From Sphingopyxis sp. Root154 (lineage in GTDB: Bacteria; Pseudomonadota; Alphaproteobacteria; Sphingomonadales; Sphingomonadaceae), in NCBI RefSeq assembly GCF_001427105.1, contig NZ_LMGI01000004.1, forward strand, positions 248,001 to 312,000: a DNA stretch of 64,000 nucleotides, given 5' to 3'. Every line of letters starts with the position of its first letter. The first letter of the stretch is position 1. The notes beneath the pieces are model-generated. The model was not told where the DNA came from and searched no databases. It saw nothing but the letters and a program-made list of their open reading frames with translations. Shown here in pieces: positions 1-6,866 of this stretch. Position numbers and translations under genes: made by a program.

Positions 1-785
1 CCGACAAGACCCATGTCGTGATACCAGGGCAGCCACGAGATGCAGCGGTCGCTGTCACGCACTTCCATGCCGTGGCTGTGCGCGGCCAGATTGTTGAGCA
101 ATGCGGCGTGGGTGACCGCGACGCCGTGGGGGAAGCGCGTCGAACCGCTGCTGTACTGAAGATAGCAGGTTTCGTCCGACTTCTGCTCGGGAAGCGCAGT
201 GACCGGCGCGGGCTTCTTTTCGAATTCGCTCCAGTCGACGGGTTTCACGCCTTCCTTCTCCGCCGCTTCGACCGCCATCGCGGCGATTTCGGGCGGGAAG
301 AAGAGCATCGTCGGGTCGCAGCTGGAAAGCTGGACGACGAGCTGGCCGACATAGCTGTCGCGCCCGCCGAAGCTGGTCGGCAGCGGCAGCGGCACCGGCC
401 AGGCGCCGGCGTAGATCGTGCCGAAGAACAGCGCGGCGAATTCGGGACCGGTTTCGGCGATCAGCGCGATTCGGTCTCCGGGTTTCACGCCCGTGGCGAT
501 CAGCCGATAGGCGGCCCGAAGCGCGTCGACCTTGAGCTCGCTGTACGGATAGGGGCGCACAAGCTTGCCGCGCGGGTCGTGGAAATTGAGCCCGCGCGTG
601 CCGTTGGCGGCATAGTCGAGCGCTTCGCCGACGGTGGCGAAGTCCGAAAAGCGGCGCGGCTGCGCACAAAGCGTCGGGGTCGACGTCAGCGCGTCGGCCT
701 GCGTTTCGATGATCTGTGTCATAGGGGGTGCGACATCCCGTGAAACGGGCCGCGCGGCAACAAGCATGTCATCTTTTGCAGCCAT
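1..785 (-). CDS. Fatty-acyl-AMP ligase / acyl-CoA synthetase (N-terminal part, cut by window edge)
   Basis: Reading right to left from 785, about 261 codons stay open to the left edge, so the C-terminal half lies outside the window. The protein carries the adenylate-forming signature YLQYSSGSTR followed by VTHAALLNNL and SWLPWYHDMG. This is the order found in fatty-acyl-AMP ligases and long-chain acyl-CoA synthetases, which activate a carboxylic acid with ATP. The HDMG form of that third motif favours the fatty-acyl-AMP ligase subgroup. The enzyme is expected to be cytosolic and to load acyl chains onto a carrier protein or CoA. Possible starts are the ATGs at 785, 767 and 722; the region before MTQIIET (722) is poorly conserved in character. 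Substrate cannot be told from this fragment. Confidence 0.85.
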   Translation of the reverse strand, partial: MAAKDDMLVAARPVSRDVAPPMTQIIETQADALTSTPTLCAQPRRFSDFATVGEALDYAANGTRGLNFHDPRGKLVRPYPYSELKVDALRAAYRLIATGVKPGDRIALIAETGPEFAALFFGTIYAGAWPVPLPLPTSFGGRDSYVGQLVVQLSSCDPTMLFFPPEIAAMAVEAAEKEGVKPVDWSEFEKKPAPVTALPEQKSDETCYLQYSSGSTRFPHGVAVTHAALLNNLAAHSHGMEVRDSDRCISWLPWYHDMGLV

Positions 786-901
786 AGTACCGTGCGCGAG
801 CCCTGTGTTGTTAGAACAATCGCCCATTTCCGGGCGTTATGGCCCGATATGGCGGTGTTGATCGTTCTCAATCAGGCCCGACTGTGGCACAAACATGGCA
901 T

Positions 902-1474
902 ATGGCCAACCGCCGCGCCCCATCCGACCGATCGAAAAGGCCTCTCGGCGCAGCCAGGCTTGACGATCTGGCACTCGCTTATGTTGCGCGATTCGCGACG
1001 AGCAGGGCGAAACTGACGCGCTATTTGTCGCGAAAAGTCCGCGAATCCGAATGGATAGACGAGATTGACGCCATGGCGGCGTGCGAGGCGGCGGCGGACC
1101 GGATGGAGCAATTGCGCTATCTCGACGACCGCCAATATGCCGTAATGCGCGCCGGCGCGATGACGCGGCGCGGGCTCGGCGTGCGGCGGGTCAAGGCGCA
1201 GCTTTACGTCGACGGAATCGGAGAGAAGGACAGCGGCGAAGCGATCGAGGCGGCCGAAGGCGCGGCGGTGGCCGCGGCGGTCGGATTCGCGCGGCGGCGG
1301 CGGTTCGGGCCGTTCGCGATGCGATCCACCGACGATCCGAAGCAGCGCGAGCGGCAAATCGGCGCCTTTTTGCGCGCGGGACACAGCATGACGATCGCGC
1401 GCCGCATCCTCGCCGTTCCCCCGGGGAACGAGGCGGCGCTGGCGGTGCTGGACGATGAAGCGATGCTCGATTAG
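902..1474 (+). CDS. recX: RecX family regulatory protein
   Basis: A 190-residue basic, Ala/Arg-rich protein with the triple-helix RecX fold pattern: YVARFATSRAKLTRYLSRK, then a middle repeat around RYLDDRQYAVMRAGAMTRRGLGVRRVKAQL, and a last repeat near DDPKQRERQIGAFLRAGHS. RecX proteins bind RecA filaments and limit recombinase activity. The frame is open from 839, but the ATG at 902 (MANRRAPSDRS) is a better start because the extra 21 residues look like non-coding sequence. recA is not next to it in this window. It is read divergently from the acyl ligase gene. Confidence 0.8.
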   Translation: MANRRAPSDRSKRPLGAARLDDLALAYVARFATSRAKLTRYLSRKVRESEWIDEIDAMAACEAAADRMEQLRYLDDRQYAVMRAGAMTRRGLGVRRVKAQLYVDGIGEKDSGEAIEAAEGAAVAAAVGFARRRRFGPFAMRSTDDPKQRERQIGAFLRAGHSMTIARRILAVPPGNEAALAVLDDEAMLD

Positions 1475-1506
1475 GTCCGGCGACATCACGGGACAAGGAT
1501 TTGCCG

Positions 1507-2001
1507 ATGCGCGCCATTTTTACTGCCCTTGCGCTGTCGCTCGCATTGCCGATGGCGGCGTGCAGCGCGGATCCGAACACGCCGGCCGAAAGCACGGCAG
1601 ATCAGGGCGGGCAGGCCGAAAGTGCGGCGACGATCCCGGTGACAATCACCGCGGCGGGCAAGGCGCATGTCTTCAACGTCGAGGTTGCAAGCACCGATGA
1701 AGAGCAGGATCGCGGGCTGATGTTTCGCACCAGCCTGCCCGAGGGCGGCGGAATGATTTTCCCGTTCAAGAAGCCGCGAATCGGCAGCTTCTGGATGAAG
1801 AATACGCTGATCCCGCTCGATATGTTCTTCATCCGCGCCGACGGCAGCATCGACCGCATCGCCGAAAATACCATCCCCGAATCGCTGGAGCCTGTGGTCA
1901 GCGGCGGCGAGGTTTCGGCAGTGCTCGAACTCGCGGGCGGTACGGCGGCAAAGCTTGGCATCGACGAGACCGCCAAGATCACATGGAAAGATACGAAATA
2001 G
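1507..2001 (+). CDS. DUF192 lipoprotein
   Basis: A 164-residue protein starting at ATG 1507 with an AGGA ribosome site 8 bases upstream; a TTG two codons earlier is less likely. It has a lipoprotein signal with the lipidation cysteine at residue 19 (MAAC). The rest is a DUF192 domain: FNVEVASTDEEQDRGLMFR, then GGGMIFPFKKPRIGSFWMKNT and a C-terminal VLELAGGTAAKLGI. DUF192 proteins are small beta-barrels of unknown biochemical function, often exported. It lies between recX and the NDUFA12 homologue on the same strand. Confidence 0.88.
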   Translation: MRAIFTALALSLALPMAACSADPNTPAESTADQGGQAESAATIPVTITAAGKAHVFNVEVASTDEEQDRGLMFRTSLPEGGGMIFPFKKPRIGSFWMKNTLIPLDMFFIRADGSIDRIAENTIPESLEPVVSGGEVSAVLELAGGTAAKLGIDETAKITWKDTK

Positions 2002-2061
2002 CGCCCGGCCGCGTGGTTTGCGGCTTGCAGACCGCGCTACCTTGCCTGTAAACGCCACGCC

Positions 2062-2448
2062 ATGAGCATCTTGGGCAAGATTTTCACCTGGTGGGACGGC
2101 GCGACCGTCGGCACGTTGCTGAACAGCTGGAGCACCGGCACGAAGGTGGGCGAGGACAGCCTCGGCAACCGCTATTTCCGTGCGAAAAAGGGCGGGCGCC
2201 GCTGGGTCCTCTACAATGGATCGAATGATGCGAGCCGCGTGCCGCCCGAATGGCACGGCTGGCTGCACGGCACCTTTGACGAACTGCCGACCGATATGCT
2301 CCCCGCGCCGCGCGCGTGGGAGAAGGAAGCCACCCCGAACCTGACCGGCAGCACGGGCGCCTATCGCCCCGCCGGCGCGCTCGAACGCGGCGGCCAGCGT
2401 GCCGCGGCGACGGGCGATTATGAGGCCTGGCGGCCCGGCGCCGAGTGA
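2062..2448 (+). CDS. NADH:ubiquinone oxidoreductase subunit NDUFA12 homologue
   Basis: A 128-residue protein with the NDUFA12/B17.2 pattern: WWDGATVGT near the N-terminus, then VGEDSLGNRYF, WVLYNG, and the diagnostic PPEWHGWLH followed by a Pro-rich tail that includes YRPAGAL. In alphaproteobacteria and mitochondria this is a supernumerary subunit of respiratory complex I on the matrix/cytoplasmic side. The stop overlaps the GTG start of the DUF2155 gene by four bases, so the two are probably translated together. The other nuo genes are not in this window. Confidence 0.93.
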   Translation: MSILGKIFTWWDGATVGTLLNSWSTGTKVGEDSLGNRYFRAKKGGRRWVLYNGSNDASRVPPEWHGWLHGTFDELPTDMLPAPRAWEKEATPNLTGSTGAYRPAGALERGGQRAAATGDYEAWRPGAE

Positions 2449-3122
2449 GCGCCGCGGTGCCCAGGCTGACCGCGACCGCCGGGCTGGCCATGCTCGCCGC
2501 GCTGTCGCTCGGCGCCTGCGACCGGAACCCGGCGACCAAGGCGGGCGGCAGCGACAAGGCGCCGCAGATCGCCAAATCCGAACGCGTGCCACAGGAAGTC
2601 GGCGGCATCGAAGGCGCGACCCCGATGGCGGACCGCGTCGCCGTCGTCGGCCTGCTCAACAAGCGTAACGGGCTCGTCCGCGATCTCGAGATGAAGCCCG
2701 GCGAAACGGCGCGCGTCGGCCGCGCGATCGTGCGGCTCCGCGCATGCGAGCAAACCGCGCCGTGGGAGGATCCGCCCGAGACGGGTGCGTTCGTCCAGCT
2801 GACGGTGCAGGATCAGCGCGACGACAAATGGTATCGCGTCTTTTCGGGCTGGATTTTCCGCGAGCGGCCCGACCGCAACGTGATCCAGCACCCGATCTAT
2901 GACGTCTTCGTCAAAAGCTGCGCGATGACATATCCGGGCGGCGAACCCGTCGCGCGTTCGGCGCCGAAATCGGGCGCCGCTGCAGCGCCCAAGGCGTCGA
3001 GGGCGCCCCAGTCGCCCGCGACGAACGGCGGCGAGGGCATAGCAGCGCCCGTCGCCCCGCCAGTCGTTCCGGCCCCGGCGCCCAAGGCCGCGGCACCGTC
3101 GCCCCCCGCCAACACCGAATAG
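2445..3122 (+). CDS. DUF2155 lipoprotein
   Basis: A 225-residue protein beginning at GTG 2445, overlapping the previous stop by four bases. A lipoprotein signal ends at Cys25 (LGAC). The central region holds the DUF2155 core: VGRAIVRLRACE...PPETGAFVQL and FSGWIFRERPDRNVIQHPIYDVFV. The last 60 or so residues are Ala/Pro-rich and low complexity. This tail (2897-3122) lies antisense to the end of aat. Function is unknown; in alphaproteobacteria the family often sits close to complex I and aat genes. Confidence 0.85.
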   Translation: MSAAVPRLTATAGLAMLAALSLGACDRNPATKAGGSDKAPQIAKSERVPQEVGGIEGATPMADRVAVVGLLNKRNGLVRDLEMKPGETARVGRAIVRLRACEQTAPWEDPPETGAFVQLTVQDQRDDKWYRVFSGWIFRERPDRNVIQHPIYDVFVKSCAMTYPGGEPVARSAPKSGAAAAPKASRAPQSPATNGGEGIAAPVAPPVVPAPAPKAAAPSPPANTE

Positions 3123-3652
3123 AGCCGCGCAAGATAGTCGGCCTGGCGGATTTCGATCGCGCCGAGGCTGGCAAGATGCGGGGTGATGAACTGGCAGTCG
3201 AGCAATTTCCAGCCGCCCGCGCGGAGCCGCGCGACGAGGTGCGCGAGCGCGACCTTCGAGGCATCGCGCGCGCGGCTGACCATCGATTCGCCGAAAAAGG
3301 CGCGGCCGAGCGTCACGCCGTAGAGCCCGCCCGCGAGCTCGCCATCCAGCCAGCATTCGACGCTGTGCGCATGGCCGAGCTGGAACAGCCGGTCGTAGCT
3401 CGCCCGGATCACCGGGTTGATCCACGTCGTCGGCCGGTCGTCGGCGGGCGCGGCGCAGAGCGCGACCATCTCGGCAAAGGCGGTATCGGTGGTGACGCGA
3501 AAGCGGTCGGACACGATCACCTTTTTCAGGCTGTGCGACAGGTGAAAGCCATCGAGCGGCAGGATCGCGCGCAGCCGCGGTTCGACCCAATGGACCGACG
3601 GGTCGTCCGCCCCGTCGGCCATCGGAAAAATGCCCTGAGCATAGGCGCTCAA
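2897..3652 (-). CDS. aat: Leucyl/phenylalanyl-tRNA--protein transferase
   Basis: Aat moves Leu or Phe from tRNA to proteins with N-terminal Lys/Arg, marking them for ClpAP. The protein shows YAQGIFPMAD, the HWVEPRLRAILPLDGFH block, TWINPVI, AHSVECWLDGELAGGLYGV, FFGESMVSRARDASKVAL and DCQFITPHLASLGA, all hallmarks of the family. After SLGAIEIRQADYLARLYSVL comes an unusual Gly/Ala-rich tail of about 75 residues that ends in GYVIAQLLTKTS. Start choice is a problem: the only standard start in frame is TTG at 3652. Upstream codons read IDPALLL, as in other Aat proteins, but offer only ATA, CTG or ATT. The true start is therefore probably a rare codon around 3670-3690. The tail is antisense to the DUF2155 gene over 226 bases. 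Confidence 0.88.
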   Translation of the reverse strand: MSAYAQGIFPMADGADDPSVHWVEPRLRAILPLDGFHLSHSLKKVIVSDRFRVTTDTAFAEMVALCAAPADDRPTTWINPVIRASYDRLFQLGHAHSVECWLDGELAGGLYGVTLGRAFFGESMVSRARDASKVALAHLVARLRAGGWKLLDCQFITPHLASLGAIEIRQADYLARLYSVLAGGDGAAALGAGAGTTGGATGAAMPSPPFVAGDWGALDALGAAAAPDFGAERATGSPPGYVIAQLLTKTS

Positions 3653-3684
3653 AAGCAGCGCCGGGTCTATGGACTCGAAATGCT

Positions 3685-4506
3685 TCAGGACGCGGGCTTC
3701 ACGAATTTCAGCGTCATGCGGTCCGATTCGCCGATCGCGACATATTTGGCGCGGTCGGTCTCGCCCTCGGTCAGGTTCGGCGGCAGCGTCCAGACACCCT
3801 TGGGATAATCCTTGGTGTCCTTGGGATTGGCGTTGATCTCGCTCTCGCCCGCCAGCTTGAAGCCCGCGGCTTCGGCGAAGGCGACGATCGAGCTTTTCTT
3901 CATATAGCCCGATTTCTCTTCCTTCGCGCTGTCGTCGCTTTCATTGAGGCGATGTTCGACGACGCCGAGTGTGCCGCCGGGTTTGAGCATCGCGAAAATC
4001 TGCTTGAAGGCGTTCGCGGTGTTGTCGGTGCCGTCGAAGCGCCAGTTATGGACGTTGCGAAAGGTCAGCACGACATCGGCGCTGCCGTCGGGGACCTTCG
4101 GGTTGGTGCCCGCATTGGGGAATTCGGCGAGCTTTACCGCACCATAAACGTCGGCATTCTCGGTCTGCTTGGTTTTGACGCGATTGAGGCCGCGTTCCCA
4201 CGGCGCCGCGACGTAGAGCGTACCGCCGCCAGCCTTGGCGAGCGGGGCGAGGATTTCGGTGTACCAGCCGCCGCCGGGCCACAGCTCGACCACGGTGTCG
4301 CCGGGCTTCACGCCAAAGAAGGCGAGCGTTTCGGCGGGGTGGCGATATGTGTCGCGCGGCGTGTTCGTTGCCGTGCGGGTCGGCGCTGCGACGGCGGCGG
4401 CGATCGCATCGTGCGCCTTGTGCGCGGCGTGGGCGTCATGCTGCATCGCGGTCGCGGGGACGGCGATCAGGGCGGCGGCACTTGCAACCAGTAACAGGGA
4501 ACGCAT
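3685..4506 (-). CDS. Exported class I SAM-dependent methyltransferase-like protein
   Basis: A 273-residue protein starting at ATG 4506 after a strong GAGAGAGG ribosome site. A cleavable signal peptide (MRSLLLVASAAALIAVPATA) precedes a His/Ala-rich linker. The fold is that of a Rossmann methyltransferase: TVVELWPGGGWYTEILAPL is the SAM-binding loop, then DVVLTFRNVHNW and LKPGGTLGVVEH. Proteins of this type occur in many proteobacteria with a signal peptide. That is odd because SAM is not expected in the periplasm, so the substrate and even catalytic activity are uncertain. The reading frame extends upstream to 4671 but that part is not credible. Confidence 0.8.
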   Translation of the reverse strand: MRSLLLVASAAALIAVPATAMQHDAHAAHKAHDAIAAAVAAPTRTATNTPRDTYRHPAETLAFFGVKPGDTVVELWPGGGWYTEILAPLAKAGGGTLYVAAPWERGLNRVKTKQTENADVYGAVKLAEFPNAGTNPKVPDGSADVVLTFRNVHNWRFDGTDNTANAFKQIFAMLKPGGTLGVVEHRLNESDDSAKEEKSGYMKKSSIVAFAEAAGFKLAGESEINANPKDTKDYPKGVWTLPPNLTEGETDRAKYVAIGESDRMTLKFVKPAS

Positions 4507-4558
4507 ATGGGGCACCTCTCTCCAGGGGAAGGCCCTGTTTGCGAAGGGATGCGCGGCA

Positions 4559-4747
4559 ATGCAAGTGTCCATGCTGTCAGTCGGGATCGGTGCCGCGATT
4601 CTGTTCGGTGTGGCCGAGGTCGCGAGCTGGCGCCGCAACAACCGCCGCGACGTCGACAATGTCGGTTTCATGCCCTGGCGCGGGATCGCGCTCGCGTCGG
4701 CGGCGGTGGCGCTGTTCGCGACGGCGTTCTGGCTCGCCGGGAAATAA
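4559..4747 (+). CDS. Small two-helix membrane protein, unknown function
   Basis: A 62-residue ORF starting at ATG 4559 (or Met5). It holds two hydrophobic segments, about residues 5-20 and 44-59, joined by a basic loop SWRRNNRRDVDNVGFMPWRG. The pattern is coherent for a small inner-membrane protein, and codon use follows the genome's GC-rich third positions. It is divergent from the exported methyltransferase. I do not recognise a family. Confidence 0.55.
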   Translation: MQVSMLSVGIGAAILFGVAEVASWRRNNRRDVDNVGFMPWRGIALASAAVALFATAFWLAGK

Positions 4748-4857
4748 ACCTTCTCCCCTTGGCGGAGTTGGATGAGGGTCTCTGCCCCTGCTTTCGCGCG
4801 CCTCGTTTATACCCTCACCCAGCTTCGACCAGGCAGCAAGCTGCCAAGTCTTTGCAT

Positions 4858-4880
4858 CCCTCTCCCCCAAGGGGAGAGGG
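4858..4880. repeat. GC-rich palindrome downstream of cpaF and the small membrane protein gene
   Basis: A perfect 10-base stem (CCCTCTCCCC / GGGGAGAGGG) with a 3-base loop sits between two convergent genes. A weaker related motif (cttctcccctt) lies near 4750. There is no T-tract, so it may be a REP-like element as well as a transcription barrier. Confidence 0.55.
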
Positions 4881-4886
4881 GGGAGG

Positions 4887-6377
4887 TTAGAGGCAGGCTT
4901 CGAGATAGGGCTGGTCGAAGCCGTACTGGCGCGCCTTTTCCAGCGTATAGGGGCGCAGGCCCATCGCGCGATATTCGCCGACGATCTTGCCGTCCTTGTC
5001 CTCGTCGAGATATTCGAACTTGAAGAGTTCCTGGGTGACGATGACGTCGCCTTCCATGCCGATCACCTCGGTGACGTTGGTGACGCGGCGCGAACCGTCG
5101 CGCAGGCGCTTGATCTGGACGATCAGGTCGACCGAATCGGCGATCTGCTTCGAAATCGCTTCCTTCGGAATCTTGATGTCGCCCATCAGAACCATGTTTT
5201 CCATACGGCCGAGGCATTCGCGGGGTGAGTTGCTGTGGAGCGTACACATCGAGCCATCGTGACCGGTGTTCATCGCGGCGAGGAGGTCGAAACACTCCGC
5301 GCCGCGAACTTCGCCCATGATGATGCGGTCGGGACGCATACGCAGGGCGTTCTTGACGAGGTCGCCCATGTGGATGGCGCCATTGCCCTCGAGGTTCGCG
5401 GGGCGCGTTTCGAGCGGCAGCCAGTGCGGCTGTTGCAGGCGAAGTTCGGCGGCATCCTCGATCGTCAGCACGCGTTCGCCGGGGTCGATCATCTTCGACA
5501 GCGCGTTGAGCATCGTCGTCTTGCCCGAGCCCGTACCGCCCGAGATGACGATGTTGAAACGGCTGGCGCCCGCGATCTTCAGCGCGGTGCACATCTTCTG
5601 GCTCATCGCGCCCCATTGGCAGAGCATGTCGAGCGTGATCGGCTTGGCCGAGAATTTACGAATCGAGATCGCGGTGCCGCGCAGCGAGAGCGGCGGGACG
5701 ATGACGTTGACGCGGCTGCCGTCCTTGAGGCGGGCGTCGGCGAGCGGGGTGGTCTGGTCGACGCGGCGACCGACGAGGTTGCAGATGCGCTGCGCGATCT
5801 GGAACAGATGCTGTTCGTCGCGGAACTGGATCGGCGCGATGACCAGCTGGCCCTTGCGTTCGATATAGGTCTGGTAGGGTCCGTTGACCATGATGTCCGA
5901 AATGTCGGGGTCGGCGAGCAGTTCTTCGAGCGGGCCGAAACCGAGCAGCTCGTCGACGAGCACCTTTTCGAGCGCGAACTGTTCGCGGCGGTTCAAGGTG
6001 ATGCGCAGTTCCGCGAGCACTTCGAGGATGATCGGACGGAATTCCTCGGTCAGCTCGTCCTTGTTGAGTGTCGCCGCCGCTTCGGGATCGACGCGTTCGA
6101 GCAGGCGCGGCAGCACCTGTTCCTTGATCTTGTGGACACTCGCTTCAAAGCCTTGCGCCTTTTCGGGCTCCATCGCCTCGGCGGTCGACCGCTGGTTCAG
6201 CCGCTCCATCGCCTCTTCTTCGGGCGTCAGGTTCGACGGCATCTGCGGGATTTCGACCGGGCTGTCGATCGCGGGGAACTGCGTTCCGCCCGGCACGCCA
6301 GGACCAGTCTGCATCGGCTTGGCCACGCCAAAGGCGGGGCGGCCAGCGGTTCCGGGTCGGCGTCCGAATGCACTCAT
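4887..6377 (-). CDS. cpaF: CpaF/TadA-family type II/IV secretion ATPase
   Basis: A 496-residue ATPase of the Tad/Flp pilus type, beginning at ATG 6377 behind AGGAAA. The first 70 residues are a flexible Gly/Pro-rich leader. The VirB11-like N-domain follows (EKVLVDELLGFGPLEELLADPDISDIMVN), then Walker A GGTGSGKT at residues 280-287, Asp box MLTIEDAAELRLQQPHWLP-type, and the GEVRGAECFDLLAAMNTGHDGS His-box region. CpaF powers pilus assembly from the cytoplasmic face of the inner membrane. No other cpa/tad genes are next to it here, so it appears separated from the rest of its system or acts with genes elsewhere. Confidence 0.93.
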   Translation of the reverse strand: MSAFGRRPGTAGRPAFGVAKPMQTGPGVPGGTQFPAIDSPVEIPQMPSNLTPEEEAMERLNQRSTAEAMEPEKAQGFEASVHKIKEQVLPRLLERVDPEAAATLNKDELTEEFRPIILEVLAELRITLNRREQFALEKVLVDELLGFGPLEELLADPDISDIMVNGPYQTYIERKGQLVIAPIQFRDEQHLFQIAQRICNLVGRRVDQTTPLADARLKDGSRVNVIVPPLSLRGTAISIRKFSAKPITLDMLCQWGAMSQKMCTALKIAGASRFNIVISGGTGSGKTTMLNALSKMIDPGERVLTIEDAAELRLQQPHWLPLETRPANLEGNGAIHMGDLVKNALRMRPDRIIMGEVRGAECFDLLAAMNTGHDGSMCTLHSNSPRECLGRMENMVLMGDIKIPKEAISKQIADSVDLIVQIKRLRDGSRRVTNVTEVIGMEGDVIVTQELFKFEYLDEDKDGKIVGEYRAMGLRPYTLEKARQYGFDQPYLEACL

Positions 6378-6503
6378 CGGTTTTTCCTGCTTCCATATCA
6401 TCGGGAGCATCGCTGCCTGAGCAGACGAACCCCCATCCGACACGGTGAATAAACCGGAAACTTTGACATTGTCCTAATGCGACGGGCGATTGCGCGCAGG
6501 CAT

Positions 6504-6541
6504 AAAAAAAGTCCGCATCCGTGAAGGATGCGGACTTTTGA
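6504..6541 (-). terminator. Intrinsic terminator of the atp operon
   Basis: A perfect 14-base stem (AAAAGTCCGCATCC with its complement) around a GTGAA loop, 23 bases after the atpC stop codon. Read on the minus strand it ends in a run of seven T. It separates the atp operon from cpaF. Confidence 0.92.
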
Positions 6542-6563
6542 TCGCCGTGGACGGCGGAAGCAA

Positions 6564-6821
6564 TCAGCTTGCGATATGCTCGGCCAGAACGGTGAGGCCC
6601 GCTTCGTTAACCTCGGCAAAGCCGCCTTCGACCTCGATCACCTCGGGCGCGGCGCCCGCGGTCGCATAGATGGTCAGCGGGCCGTTGCGCAGCGTCGCCA
6701 TGAAGGGCGCGTGACCTTCGAGCACCGAAAAATCGCCTTCGCTGCCGGGCACGGTAACCATGTGGACGTCGATCGACCGTTCGAGGCGGGCGGGAGTGAC
6801 GAGTTCGAACTTCAGAGCCAT
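6564..6821 (-). CDS. atpC: ATP synthase F1 subunit epsilon
   Basis: An 85-residue epsilon subunit: KFELVTPARLERS, VTVPGSEGDFSVLEGHAPFMATLRNGPL and EVEGGFAEVNEAGLTVLAE are the standard beta-sandwich motifs. It is shorter than the E. coli protein because the C-terminal helical hairpin is missing, as in many alphaproteobacteria. This means the classical epsilon-type inhibition of the rotor may be weak or absent. It is the last gene of atpHAGDC, 45 bases after atpD. Confidence 0.96.
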   Translation of the reverse strand: MALKFELVTPARLERSIDVHMVTVPGSEGDFSVLEGHAPFMATLRNGPLTIYATAGAAPEVIEVEGGFAEVNEAGLTVLAEHIAS

Positions 6822-6834
6822 GATATGTCCTTAA

Positions 6835-6857
6835 ACCCCTCCCGCACGGGGAGGGGT
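6835..6857. repeat. Palindrome between atpD and atpC
   Basis: An ACCCCTCCC / GGGGAGGGGT inverted repeat with a short GCAC loop in the intergenic gap of the operon. It resembles the palindromes at 4858 and 47200 and could tune the amount of atpC message. Confidence 0.5.
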
Positions 6858-6866
6858 GTAGGTGTG

